The position numbers and the translations under genes are program-made. Under the pieces are notes generated by a model. The model was not told the DNA's origin. It searched no databases and saw only the letters and a list, made by a program, of their open reading frames with translations. Positions 37,301 through 50,805 of a DNA stretch of 64,000 nucleotides are shown here, piece by piece (positions within the stretch are counted from its first letter, which is position 1; each line of letters begins with the position of its first letter). The stretch comes from Neckera pumila (Eukaryota > Streptophyta > Bryopsida > Hypnales > Neckeraceae): the NCBI GenBank assembly GCA_963969595.1, contig OZ018418.1:3973001-4037000 (forward strand), read 5' to 3'.

Positions 37301-40300
37301 AATGTAGCACAATGATTGGGAGTATTGTCGTAAGTCATTTCTATCCTCACCGAGTCACCGTTGAGTTGGCATGTAACAGAAGAAGTCGCTTCCCTAGCAT
37401 TGTGATTGGGGCAGGGTTTTTGTAAAGAAGAATTAAACCATAGAGGGTTTGTTGCTTGTGGAATTCAAACAAGTTGTTGTATTGACAAAATTAGTTTAAG
37501 ACATGTCGTAACCAAGTAGAGTACGATTTCTTTCCCTGCTGATACTTGTGACTAAATTGGAACAGAGTAATGACAGCAAGGAGAAGCCAAAATAAAAACA
37601 CTCTCAGATAACCTTAAAGACTACAAAGATGAATCCAGTACTAGATGTGTATATATTTTCTATTTCCTCCAAGGTAAATTATTTGCTGGATTAGACGGCA
37701 TGAATGATAGAAGAGTCACTGGGAGATTGCCTGTTGCTTTGCGGACTATAACCTTCTCTACGTGAACGACGGTCTTTGTGCTTGATGTTGTATGTTGTCT
37801 TAATATGAAGATGAGGTATTCAGAGGTGTGGATTGTTTTTTCAGAGGTTTATTTAAATTTCTGTTGTGGGAATTTCTCACTCAATTTGTTTTCATTAACT
37901 AAGATTGATGTGCTTTGGTATGTACTTGTACCTGTAGATCCTAGATGAAGTGCTTGCTAGTGAAGAATAATTCGTACATCTAGTTTTGTACAAAGAAAGC
38001 TGCTTTGAATTGGACGAGGTAAACACATATTTTTGTTCCTTCAGTGTAAATGAAGTCGTATTCAACAAGTCTTGCTACTTTTTATATTTTGCTCTTCAAA
38101 ATACTTTGCATGAGAAATGTGGTTGATCAAAATTGTTGATATGAGTGATCTTTGTATCTGACTCCGTAAATTGCGTCCTCAAGTATTCACATGAAGAATT
38201 CTAAACATAGCTATTGCTTACTAGTTTGCATTTCTTAGCATGGCAGCAATCGAAGACTGGTGTAAAGATTACAAGATCCCCAAAGGCGAGCCCGCCAACA
38301 AATTTGGATTTGGCAGCGAGGTCATGCAGAAGGACAGAAGGTATGTTTGTACGGTTAAGAAGGTTCAATTCCATCTTGAAGTCCCTCAAAGCCAAATGAC
38401 CAGAAGTAATACTTTTAACATGCCGCAAAGCTATGAGAGTCTCTATTCCTGTCCCTGTAGAGTAGTGTGTCTGTCAAGTGAGGTGGAACTCAATACTCCA
38501 AAGAAGTTAACAGAAGGTGTCAGTTGAAAGAGAAGAGTTTCTGGAATGAGTGAATTTAATGTTTTCAAAGTAATCATAATCAAGTATAAATTTTGAAGAC
38601 TAATATCCTATACCTTGTTAGGGCAGTTTGGGGATTCAATTCATGGCATTAAATAATCGCTCTCTTTGTTAATGCTCTTTCCTTACTCTTTAATTTTGTA
38701 TGATTCATTGAATTTGATCTTTTTTAACCGGAATCATGTTTGTAGTTCATCTTGCCCTTCCTACAAAGTGAGCGTCGTACCATTGCTTTGTGAACATGTA
38801 TGTGCCTGAGTACTTCCCATGTCACAGCAATTGTAGTAATACTAGGCTCTATTTCTTTTTTTCTTTATTATTATCATTTCCTTCTAACTTTCTGTCACTT
38901 TGTTTATTCTTGGGAATTGAGCCCCATTTCTGTCTTAGCATGAATTACAGATAGGCTGGGACACTCTACATTGTAGGGAATGCAAAGTTGTTACTTGTTC
39001 TTGCAATAGTGGCGTCGTTTGAATCTCTCATTGAATTCTTCAGGCTGGGCAGCTCTTACTCTCCTCTTCTGTAGTTTTGCTTTGGTAATTTCCATGTTGA
39101 CCATTCTTTGGATTTCAAAGTTTCAGTGAAAGCAGTCCAATACTTGTAATACTGTGCATGAAATTTTTAGCAATGCTTGTTCAGTACTGCAATTGCTGTG
39201 GTAGAGATCGTGGTTGCTCATCGCTGTCGGCGTGTTGTCATGTTAGCTTGACTTTGTTGGAGCTATCAATGATTTTTTACTGGAAAGGTTAAAAAATAAT
39301 GGAAATTTATTTAAGTAAGAAACGACTGTACTAGAGTGTTTGCAAGATTTTGGGGTTAGTTTTCTCGGAATGCTTTGATTGTGAATTGTAGAGGGTATTG
39401 GAACGCCTCAAAATGCTGCATCTGGACAGGTACATTAGTTATGATTGATTGATGTTGCACAAATTTTCTTGTCATGGTGGTCATGTATGCAGAATTTGGT
39501 TTCTATTGGGTTTAGTTAACATTGACGTACATTTCTTGATGATGCTTCAAAGTATGAAGTGAAGTTCAAGCAATTTAGTGGGGACAGGACGTAATGTGTG
39601 CAGTATGATTTATTTTGAAACTAGCTATGCCATTAGTATGAATTTCTGTAATATGAGTGGGTGCTTATTGAAATGTGATGTGCCTCATACTGAAGAAGAT
39701 GTAATATGAGTGAGAGCTTATGGAAATGTGCTGTGCCTCATACTTAGGAAGATATATGTACATCATTTTGCTTCAGCAGAAGACCATTGGGATGGATCTA
39801 ACCTATGAAGAATTTGGCTCTAGCCTGCTACATGATAAAGGGTCGTTCTGTATAAAACAAAACTTCAACTGTTCATGGTCAAAGCTTTCTGTGAAAAGGG
39901 GACCTTGTGTACAGTAGTCATTTCTTGTAATGCGTGCTTTTGGAATATCATAAGTCTATCAATGACACTGTAGTAAAGTGGATGAATTAGATGGTCTCCA
40001 CTCCGACCTCTAAGGTTAAAGGAAAAATGCTGAAATGAAGGCTTATGCTTCATCTCGTGTTTCTGTTCTAGTTTCAATATTGAAGAAGTAATGAAATGTG
40101 AGTATATTTTTCTTCAACATGAGTTCTTTGTATTATAAAAATCTACGTAAGTATATCTACGTATTTGTTTGGGACAAGTTTGCAATGCTTATCAATGATG
40201 AGGTACTGCTTGCTAAGTTGCATACATGTGTAGGGCATTGTGTGAGCAATCGGAGAGTGGTTCAGGGATTAACAAAATCAACAAAGGCAAGGCCAGCAAC

Positions 40301-42570
40301 TTAGTTTGATTCAGCAACGATGGCACTCAAAGGGAAAGAAGGTAGTCCCGGACAATTTTGAAGATTTGCATTCATGTTTAAGTGCCCCAAATTTCAAATT
40401 ACCAGAAGAAGGAGTTATAGTAGGCTGCATCACAATGAGGGTGTCAGTCCTTGTTGCTGTAGAATTGTGTCGCTGTTATGTGAGGTCGAACTGAAACTCC
40501 ATGGAAGGTAACAGAAGTTGCCAATGGAAAGAAAAATGGTAGTATATGTTTATGGACCAATTGAAGTTATTACTTAGAAATTCACCATAATGAAGTAGTA
40601 GTTACTAACTTGAACATCCTATATTCTGTTAGGGCAGGTTGGGGATTGATTCAAGCATTGGAGTATCTGTATCATGAAATTGAATGTTCCCTTATTCTTT
40701 GATGTTGTATGGTTCATTGAAGGTGATCGTTCTTAACATGAAACAAGTGTATAGTTCATGTTGTCCTACCTACAAAGTTAGCATGTAGCCATTGTTTTCA
40801 GTACATCCAAGTGCCTAAGTACTTCCAATCCCATGTTTAGCAAAGTTTAATAAATTATCACAGGCTGCAGCACGCATTGAAGTTTGTTGCTGAAACAAGG
40901 AAGGGAAGGGCTAAGCTGCTGAAGATGTAAGTGCCACCTGCAGAGCTCTCTTAGTCTCTCTCTCTATGTCAGTTCAATTGTTTTAAATCTTGAAGAGATT
41001 GTTGCTTTCTCAATCTAGTAACTAAATTTTACAAGAAAGTATGTCATGCAGTTATTCGATCTTTATAGAGGCTTCAGTGGGTTTTTTTTTTTATGTCTAT
41101 TAAATTTTAAGACTTAGACCGCTTCATGGCATTCAGTTCTTTGCTGTAGAAGAATTTTTTTTTCACTGGATGGCAACTACTTTACCTTTATTTGTATGTA
41201 TATGCGATTGGAAGCTTATCTGCATTTCAAGAGAATAAATATACTTAGAAGAATAAATGAAATGAACATATATAGCTGCTAAACAATATTTCCATTTCTC
41301 ATGATTTGTTGTTTGTCGACTTATGTTATAATGAAGTGAATAACTTGTAGCGGATAAATGAAGATCACATTGAATGAAGTGTCTATATAGAGTCTAAATT
41401 GTGAAGTAGGTGATGTACAAGAGAAGGATATAAAAATAAGGCAGTAAGTTAATATCCAAACAGATTAAAGGGAACACAATTTTTAATACTGAGGAGGGGC
41501 AGTTTCCTGACAACCTCAAGGAGGTCAAGATTATTGTTTGTGAAGAAGCAGCTACGTGGTGCCAATTTCTTCATTGCCAGTTAGACCACAGCATTCCACC
41601 ACACTGTGCAACGTGGCACCCAAGAAGGCAAGATATTTGAACCTCAGACTTTGCACATTGCAGGCTATTCCAAATATAGCTTTGTAATTCTTCATGTCTA
41701 TTGTGTATGAATGTTATGCAATAGTAGGTCACATAGACATTGATTCATGACAAGACAGGTCACGTGCTAAATTATTGTAGTGAAAAGAGGAACTAGAGCA
41801 AGTGAGGTAGTGCATGATTCTTAATGCATAGGGTGAATTTTGAGGGAGAGGTAAATGAACTTTAGAATGTTAAGCATTTTTTGAAACCAGCAGTACTTTT
41901 GTAGTGCGGACTTCCGAATAGTCATTGCCCGATTCATCTTGACAAGCGATATTGTACTGTGGAACTGTGATTGGACAGCTTCAAAACTTAAAGGACGGAC
42001 TGGTGTGAGTGGAAATCATACCTTTGATAAGCGTGTGAATCATTGGCTTCAGCCGTAAACAACTTTGTAGAAATCTTGTGACCAATGAATTACAGAGAAA
42101 TCCTTAGTGTAGGACAGAAGGGCAACTATTAACACCCGGAATTTGGTGGTGAAAAGGAGAAATGTGCAAGAAATTTTTCAACTATTGTAATTGCTTTTCT
42201 AAATAAAAGAGCCAAATGAATGATCGATTCTAGAGGTATCTGAAGTCATGATTTCCAAGGTCAGCAAGCCGTCCTTTAAGTGTTAACGACGGTGTTCTTT
42301 GCAGAACGTGGAAGATGAGGAAGGTGTTTCTTTACTAATTTTTTGGCAGAATTAGTATTGAGAGGATGTTGCCTTGAACTTAATGAACAAACGAGTGGCA
42401 GCCTAGAACATGTGGTCATTTTGGCAAATATTTAGTTTCATTGCAGCAACAGTCAGGACTTGTGCAGTCAAAGACTGATTATTCGGCAATAACTGAAGTA
42501 ATGAAGAGTACCTTGTACTTTTAGAATGCACTAATGCAAAGTGGAAGGTGGTTTCTAATAGGTCGATTTT
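34400..42570. other. Central non-coding part of the CACTA element
   Basis: Over 8 kb without a recognisable gene. Frames do not exceed about 110 codons and lack family motifs. Two regions resemble each other loosely (about 38220-38800 and 40300-40830: both have a GTGTGTCTGTCAAGTGAGG or TTGTGTCGCTGTTATGTGAGG-type block, then a GGGCAGGTTGGGGATT-type block and a CCTACAAAGT box). This suggests an internal duplication about 2.05 kb apart. Confidence 0.5.
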
Positions 42571-42572
42571 GA

Positions 42573-45303
42573 ATGTACCAGAGTATGCCTCCCCCAAGCG
42601 TTTCCGGGAAAAAAAAAGAGAATTTTGTGCAGTGGAAGGAAGTGACGCAAGCGCCTGGTGATGGAGGGAACTTGGGGGTTGGCGGCTCCTCTATCAGCGC
42701 TGGAATAAAGAATGTTGTTCACACGCGAATTAGTCAAGTTCCGTTGTCAACGAATTCACAGTCGCGGCGTCTTATGCCCTCCGTCTGTGAAGGTAGACAT
42801 GCACAACCTCTTAGGACATCACGTGAAGGTCCTCAACATAGAATGATGGGGAAGGCCTTTTTGCAGACCGTGGAACGTGATTCACTTGAAGGAGCTACCG
42901 CGACTGTGGAAAGATTTCCTACTCAGGAACCTTTAGGTACGTGCATATGTGGATTGTAAAGTTACCCTTGTTCGTGGTCTCATCGGGTGCTAACGTTTTT
43001 GTGGAGTCAAAGAGGAAGACGTGTCGCATTCCCTGCATAGGGATATGACTTCTGGATCGCAGTCATGACATTTTGTTCATTGATTTGTCCTTTCAGCACT
43101 AATACACAATTGTGACAGTAGGTGTGGCATATAACCTGTCTGTAGATGTAGGCTCAAGGCAAATTATAGCAACACGTGGAAAGTCTCCAGCTCTGACGTC
43201 CAGTGTACAAACAGATGACCGCATCCGTAGAGGCCTATATACAGGGCCAGGTCAGGGGTTGAGGGTGACGTTGACAAGCCTAGCAGGTAAGCTGATTTTT
43301 CATTGAAGTGATAGACAATGTAGGTGTAGTCAAAGAATTTCTTGTAACCATTGAAACGGAAGTGCAGGATGCAGTCGTCAAAGTGCAACTCCACTACATC
43401 TGGACGTTCATTTGGAGGAACGTACTTCACTGTACGCACAATCAAAAACTGCTTTTCTGGAAGCTATGCACAATGGAAGTGGGGAAGAATTCGATGGTGG
43501 TATACAAGAAGAGGCAAGTAATTGAGGTCCTAGAATGAACGGAATTCAGAAAGTGTAGGCAGAAATTGCCTTGGTTTTTTCAAGCAACGTTATAGTGCAG
43601 TTGTGTATGTAGTTGTTCAATTGTAGAGTATAGTTTTATTTTAATTTCTGTGATGTCAAGGAGGGAAGGAGAGAACCTCACTGCCTCAGGCAACACGTAA
43701 GGTGAAATTCTTGGTTTTTCATGATCAAGGAGAATAGAAATTGTGGATGGACTGTGGAATTGGTGAGCGTCACCTTCTGGCATGTGTTACAATTGTACTG
43801 GGAACTGTAGGTATAACTTTAAATTCAAAGAAAGCCGTCAACATGCCTTCAGTGTAATAATGATGACAATATGAGACACTGACTAGTCTCACTGCCATTG
43901 TACGCTGTGTGGAATGGGTTTGCTAAATCTGCATGAGTAGTAAAAAGAGAGAGACAGATGAACTTCGGCAAATGCACATGCTGAATTTGTGATATGATGT
44001 TGTAGAATGATACGTACGAGTTTATGTTGTTTGTCATGAGGACTGTGCGATGAACTTGCAGGAGGACGAAGACATGATCGATCATATTCCCGAACATGCA
44101 TGGAGACCGGATCAAGGTGCGACATCTTCTTTCTACAACAATGACGAGGAACTTGAAGAGAATGCAAACAGTGAGGAGGATGAAGAACCCTTGTCGACTA
44201 CTGACAGTGCTGGAGAAGAATACGATGTCATCCCTGTGGACACAGAGGAGGAAGTAGAGATCTCGGAAATGGATAAGCGGAGGCAAAGGAGACACGAACA
44301 AGCCGTAAGGAGAAGAGAAGGTGATAAGCGGTTTTCTGAGGGCCTCCCCCGGAACTACCTCCTTGTTGATAAATACACAAAGGAGCCTTACGGTCCAGGT
44401 ATCGGAATGTGGAAGAAGGAGCTCATGCTCTTATCCCAGCAATTAGATCCCGCCATAGCAAACATAAACAGGCAACCGGAGGATGCTGTTAAAAAAATTG
44501 CAGACTGGATACAACACGCATGGCAATATAATAGGCCAATAAAATGGGAATGTGTGAAAGAGGTAATAGCTCGTGGGGTCAATCTGCAGCGGTCTGACTT
44601 ATGGAAGAGAATTCGCTTGAAGAAAGAGAAGCCAAAGGGAATGTCAGATCGGACTTGGCGGTCATTAGAACGGCAGTTGCAGAGCCCTGCCATGATAAAA
44701 AAGTTTCAGAATTGCAGCAAGGCTAATGCAAGCCGCCATAACTTTGGGAGGACCGGCCCTTCGGGTGAGGTGGGGGTGCGGGAGAGATTGCGTAAGAAGT
44801 TACAGAGGTCGCCTTCTCCAGACGAGGTGAGAGCAGAGATGGCCAGGCCTAAGGGTTACAGTGGGCGATCCAAGCATAGAGATGTGGACACTGTGATGCA
44901 TGGCAGTGGCAACACACCACTTATAGTGGTCAGCGGGCGCAGCACTCCTCTATCCCTTGAAGGAAATGTGGAGTGCTATACGGACGAAAACACTTATGAA
45001 GGTTCGCATGACGGAGTGGAAATGCATGATGGGGTCATGGGTGTCGCTGGACGAGGATTTTTGAACTTAGCTCCTTCAGAAGTGCAGTCACTGCCAGAAG
45101 ATCAAGTTGCGCAGCATCCTGCATTCATTCGCATACTGAAGCGTTTGGAGGCCCTGGAAAGTAGAGGAAGCAATTCCCCAACTGAAGATGCTGTTGCAAA
45201 GGACGGTAGCGTAATTATACCACAGACACAAGGAACACCAGAAGAAGTGCATGTAGAAGATGAGGTACGCAATATGGAGAGAATGAAAATGAATTGCATT
45301 TAG
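42573..45303 (+). CDS. TNPA-like protein with plant transposase (Ptta/En/Spm) region
   Basis: Three exons are visible: about 42573-42934 (donor GTACGTGC), about 43098-43285 (donor GTAAGC) and 44063-45303 (acceptor CAG before GAGGAC, stop TAG 45301-45303). The last exon opens with a very acidic region (about 80 residues) and a Lys/Arg helix (DKRRQRRHEQAVRRREGDKR). Next comes a W-rich helical segment (WIQHAWQYNRP..W) and the Ptta-like block MIKKFQNCSKANASRHNFGR, followed by G.SGEVGVRERLRKK. Such proteins bind subterminal repeats of CACTA elements and assist TNP2. The exon is uninterrupted, unlike the TNP2-type gene. Small exons between 43290 and 44060 may have been missed. Confidence 0.75.
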
Positions 45304-47021
45304 TAGATGAAGTATTTAATGTAGCAATTCCAAAATGAATTGTTATCCCTCTGAATCTATAGTCCTTATGAACACTGTGGATGGAGGCATGTTTAGCAAG
45401 GTATAAAAATTATAAAACCTTGTTGTGCATGAATGAAGCATTGTCATTGAGCTTTCATTATGGCTGAAATTGTCGTTGTGCACTAATTTAGGCGGCGGTT
45501 GTTAGAAACGCTTCTGACCAAGACAGCACTCTCCCAATTTGAAGACAAGGTCGACCGAAGAAGAATGCTACACTGCAAAAGGGAGGAGAAAAGGTAAACT
45601 AATCTTCCATTTTCTCTAAGAGGGCAGACACCTGAGGTGAGTATCTCAAAATGCGCAACTGACCTTGAACTGCCATGTTCACCCTGTGGATAGCTGTGAA
45701 TTGAGTTCGTTATTTATGTGGAAGAGATGCTTGAAGAACTGAACGTTGTTCCTTCAAGAAATTGGCATACAGTATCCTAGTGTCCTATTTTTTTGGTGTT
45801 TTGAAACCTCATGTCAATTGCCAAGAAGAAAATTTACAAATTTCAGCAGTGAATTAGAAGTAATGAGGCACAATAGCAATTAGTAGCGGTTTTGGGTTAC
45901 ATATCTTACTGGAAGTGTTCAGTGTTGTTCTGCAAGTGCTGTAGTAGAATTATGAGGTGAAGGTCCAATGTGGTACACGATGAACTCATGAGCACTTCAA
46001 TGTACATATGGTGTCGCCAAGAGAAATGCATAGGCAGCATAAGACGGTGGTTTTGAAGGTGGTTCCAATGTTGTGGTCCAGTGAAAAGAATATTGTTATT
46101 CCTCAAGCAACACCCTCTTTGTGCAAGCTCAAATGAAAATCATCTGACGTTGCAAATGGTGTGCGGATTGTGATTGTTAGGGAGGTCGTCACCAAGCAAT
46201 GGCACCAGGACCTCAGCACATGAATGAAGCGCTATGAAGCCATGGAGTGATGGAAGTCTTTAGTAGAGCATGGAGCCAACAGGAGTGTACATTTCTTGCA
46301 TGAGTACTTCGTGAAGGGTCTCTCTCAGTAGTTCACTACTTAGCACATAGGTGTTTGGCATTAATAGTGAGAAGTGGTTTGGGGTGCATATAGGAATACA
46401 GTACTGAAGAGTTTGAAATAGTAGCTGTACGTAGAGGGGTCACGTGTAAGTAGTTGTAGAGTTGATTTCTTTGGCACGTGAACACATTGCTTTTTTGCTA
46501 ACAATGAGCAAAACTTGAAGTCTATGTAAGTACGTATACAAAAATATATTATAGCATCCTTGCAGCAAGGTACATGCTTCACTAAAGAGTATTACTACAT
46601 CCGGATATCAATGAAGAATTGAACGGCTAAGATTGCATCCCCTGCAAAGCACCCATGAAGGCTTTATAGAGAAAAAATTAATATAACACAATCAGTCATT
46701 GGTCAACGTGGACGCACTTGAAAGAAAGAGAAGCATGTAGAAATTGCAAGGAAAGTGCAAGAAAGTGGTAAACAATTAATGAAGTTCAAGCGACTAATGG
46801 GAACAATTGTGAATGCTATTAGAAGATGAAAGTGGTGACGTGGATGCAAAATCCAGACTGACAAAGGGGGCACGATCTGAAGAAGCTGACATACTGAATT
46901 GACAGCCAAAATGACAAAACTCCGTCATATAACCATCCGAATCAGGTACTCCTAATTGACAGAGGAATTGACAAAATTACGTCAATTCCTTGTCAATTAG
47001 GACAGACTGTCTCTTGTAGTG
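45304..47021. other. Right non-coding part and subterminal region of the CACTA element
   Basis: No gene is seen. The last about 110 bp hold five or more AATTGACA/TGTCAATT words around 46900-47000, directly inside the CACTACAAG terminus. Confidence 0.6.
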
Positions 47022-47304
47022 TATGTAGCTAGATTGAATATAATTAGATTTTACTCCATTGTATATAATTATTCGGGAACCCTCATGTTCATGAAATTCA
47101 ATAATGTATTTAGCAATGATGAATTCAAGTTAATAGGACCATCTCCATCATTTTGGGCCTACATTTAAATAATTATATGATGTACATTCAATTCACATCA
47201 AGAACTAATAGCCAAAAAGTAGCCAATGAATGTTGTACATCTTCAATTTTCCATTTCAAAATACAATCATAAAATTTCATACATAATATGATTATGTCAT
47301 TCTT

Positions 47305-47435
47305 ACATGCCCATATCATGGCATATGATGCCCTATGAAAATATTAGTGTATCGATACTGGAGGCCCATATCATAGCATATGATGCTCTATTACTATATA
47401 CTATATCATGGAGGCTCATAGCCTATGATGCAAAA
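47305..47435. repeat. Short repeats with CATATCATGGCATATGATG
   Basis: Three copies of a phrase near CCCATATCATGGCATATGATG occur at about 47311-47332, 47367-47390 and 47404-47430, each partly palindromic. Function unknown. Confidence 0.6.
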
Positions 47436-47891
47436 GAATTGAGTACACAAATAAAGTTCTTCTGAATTGATTTATGATCCCAAAGAAAAAGAGTTATGGT
47501 GAAGTGCACCCTAAACCACAAAGTAGAACGAAGTCCATTGAATAGTTATGCCTTCGTAGCTAAGTTTCTAGAATTGAAGATGCCTTGCGTCAATAATGGG
47601 AAAAAAATTGAAGGTCCTAAATGAATCTAATTTGCTTCCCAATGGCCAGTGAATCTACCACTTGTCCCGTATTAATGTATTTTACTTTCAAATTACTGAA
47701 GTCATTTTGACAATATTTTAGTTTAGTGGTGCCCCATATTTTGAACCAATTGAAACCCGAAACCAAATCCTTGATAATTGAGGAAATGAAAATTGAATAT
47801 GGAATTTCTAAGGGAATGATGGAATTACTAAATGAATGATTAATCCCTCTATGTCCTTTTTTTTTTCAACTTCGCCAAATGTGCTATAAAT

Positions 47892-49123
47892 TTAACCCTA
47901 AACTAATATTTGGATAAGTTGTAAAAAAGCTATGGCACAATAAGCCAAAATCTAGTTCGGGCGGGCAACATAAGAAATTCATTTAAAGTGAATTTCAAAT
48001 TTTTTGAATTAATCTTCTACAAGATAACGTTTTTGTGTACAAGAAAGCCTAATTTCATGCATTGCATTTTCATTAAATATGACAGAGGAAGTTTTGGGTT
48101 TTTTTATTTGGCCATCTAAACATGTTTTAGCAAAAAATAACTTGATGTACAGTTCATTTTTGAATGCAATCCATATTACAGTTTTTCAACAAACAATTCA
48201 TGATTTAGTCCACTTTGCTTGGTAGAACAATCTCACCATTGCAATTACATTGATTCAATTCCATCTTAGAGTTATTAATGATTTATTTTTTAATTTGCTG
48301 AATCTTGGACATACCTTTAATAAATCCTTTCTTGGAAGATGGAAACGATGTGATTTTTCCCTAGTACATTTTTGGTTCCACATTTAGAACTCAATTCCAA
48401 AGCATATGAAAAGTTGTCAATGCAGAAGTTTGTTGAAGTGCAAGAATTTGAAGTTAAGAACATTTTAAGTGAAGAATAGTAGTGAGTCATTGAAGTTGAA
48501 TATAAAACTTATTTTCTTCACCTAAACCCTCCAGAAGACCAAGTGCGGTTTTTGTCAAAACCATTCCGGTAAACCTGCCATGTCTATAGCAAAGAAAGAA
48601 AAACTTAAAAAATTATTTCGTGGGCAATCTAACCATAGGATTTAATATTAGACTTGTAACTATAAGAATGTGTCAATGAATTCTTAGAAACTTGACCCCA
48701 TATATTGCAAGATTTTATTTTTCATTAAATGTGCAGAAATCAAAATCTTTTGCAACTCACTTGTAATGATTAAATTTTTTGGCTTTGAATGTCTTTAACT
48801 AAACATTTTAGCACTATTGATTTTGATTTTCTAACTGGTTCAGTTGAATTGTTGGTGGGAACTAATTGGAAAAAAAATTGAAGTGAAAAACACTTAATTT
48901 TCAGTCATTATTTGCAGTGTTCACCCTTGCATAAAATGTGAAGTCAGAAAATTAAAAATATGCTTTTTGTACCCAGCATTTGTTGATGCTAAAAGTAGAC
49001 TTCCAAAATGAGTATCCCAGAAATACAAAGTAATAAGTTAAAGCAGTGGGGTTGCTAGATTTTAATTCAACTCTTTAAAATTTTGGACACCCACATTGGG
49101 TGCCTTGGGCATTTAGGGATTAA
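47892..49123. mobile_element. TTAA-flanked MITE-like element, copy 3
   Basis: TTAA at 47892-47895 precedes CCCTAAAC; the far end reads TTTAGGGA then TTAA at 49120-49123. The 1,224-bp interior is AT-rich and non-coding. It contains GCTATGGCACAATAAGCC and a GTTCGGGCGGGCAACA-type box, homologous to the interior of the copy at 3853-4782. Confidence 0.6.
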
Positions 49124-49249
49124 GGGGTGTGGAAAAATAGATGAATCGCCCTCCTAACTTATTTGAGGGTAACTTCCCCCCCTCGCATTAATTTCAATAT
49201 ATTACCACTCCTTGCATAGGAAGTGAGGATCCAATTCATCATGACCCCA

Positions 49250-49680
49250 TTATGACCCCATCTCGCTGCGGGTCAAGTCCTCCCTTGCCTGTCAGATCGG
49301 TAATCACAATGGGCGGCACGCCATGATGGCCAAGTTCCCGACCTGGCTACGGGCCTCTCCCGCTAAACCGCTTGTTCATCCCGTTGCTCTCACTGGTGAG
49401 CGTCCTCCTCCGCAGGCTCTCTCCCTTTGGTAATCGTCTTCCTCCACGAAGCGCCTCCTCGTTTCTCCCGTTGCAACAAGCAGCCCGCTGGAAATCGTTT
49501 AGTTGGTTGCTTGAATTGCGGGACTTGGGAGAGGAGACCCCGGCATCCAGTTCGTCATATTTGCGAGTTTCCATGGCTTCGAGGGAGGCGTCGAAGTTGC
49601 GGCTGTTTGGTTCACTTGAAGGGAGGCATTGCGATTGAGTTTGCGCCAGAGGTCCACGCTGCAAGGACATGGTAGGGTTT
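49250..49680. other. GC-richer island, no gene recognised
   Basis: GC content rises sharply above both flanks. Frames on both strands reach 80-134 codons but contain no recognisable motif. It may be a leader or upstream exon of the plus-strand gene that starts near 50503, or a captured fragment. Confidence 0.35.
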
Positions 49681-50805
49681 TCCATCTCCTGCTCTGGATT
49701 TTTTTCTCTTGTGAAGTTTCCAAGTTGGATTCGTTTGATCAAATGAACCATGACAAAAAAACCCGAAAGTCTGCTTAGTCACTTGTTTCTCGAAACAAGC
49801 GTGAGAGTAGCGAGAAGAATTATAGGTGAGGCTCTTATATGGATTAAGAGAGAACACTTTAGGTGTGACATAGATTCAAATAGTGTAGACAGAAGAAGCT
49901 CAACCTCCCGCGTTGGTCATTGCGGCGTGGATTGTGGTCTATTTTTTTGAGGAACGGAATTTCTATCAGTTGCAGTGGTCTATGCGATGAGCTCGAAGCT
50001 GCACTGTCTGGCTGAATTTCTGCACTGTGGGTATTACATATTTACAAGTGAGGAAGTTTGTGTTAATTTGGTCTTTGATTTGTGAGAGTTTCGATTCCGT
50101 GCTTGCTGCGAGGGTCTCCATTGTGCCATTTCCGGGTGTCTTGCTTCTTCCGGATTTCAGAGCTTGTTGCGGAGCTTGTTTTCCGAAAGCAGAGAGGTTG
50201 TGGTCAGTGATCTCAAAACGGGTTCTCGATTTTTAGAAAAATATTCATTTTTGGAAGATTTTTTTTTATTTACACTGACGGCCAAAAAAATATAGTAGAA
50301 AAGAAGCGAAATTTAGCCAGTTTTGGGATCGCTGGTTGTGGTGTGCTCAGTCACTGGATTCTGTGAGGGCGTCTATTGGTTGGCTTAGTGGTTGGACGTG
50401 TGTTAAGAAAGCACTTTGAAGTGCGCAGGAATTACAGAGGCGAGAGGTCATTGTCGACGAGTAGCACCGTATCATCGGCATATACGGCATGAGCACACCA
50501 TCATGGCTACATCATCGGCAGTCGAAGTCACACCAGCATTCTGGAATGACCCGTAAGATTGCAGTCCCCTGAAGTTCTGGGTTCTTGTGGTTGTTTGTGT
50601 TAGATAGAAAGTCAGTATGTTAAGCATTCTAGTCCAGTTTGCACGGATAAATTTCAAAATGCCCTATAGCCGCGCAAGACCGGACAATGCCTTCGGTGGG
50701 AACACCGGAGACACTTGCAAGTGCAAACCCTGAGTCCTAATTTCATCATGATTAATCCCGATAAAGACCTGGAGTACAACTGAATTAGTGCTTAATGATA
50801 TGACT

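Larger units (their letters stand above)
24319..47021. mobile_element. Complete CACTA (En/Spm) transposon, 22.7 kb
   Basis: The left end is CACTACAAGGGAAAGG and the right end, read inward, is CACTACAAGAGACAG. Both continue within 35 bp into the shared segment CCTAATTGACAAG. The element is flanked by the 3-bp direct repeat TAT (24316-24318 and 47022-47024), exactly the target duplication expected for CACTA elements. Subterminal regions at both ends are rich in AATTGACA/TGTCAATT in both orientations, the likely TNPA binding sites. It carries a TNP2-type gene (minus) and a TNPA/Ptta-like gene (plus) in convergent-outward layout, with a long non-coding centre. It is unusually long for the superfamily but not unprecedented. 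Confidence 0.93.
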
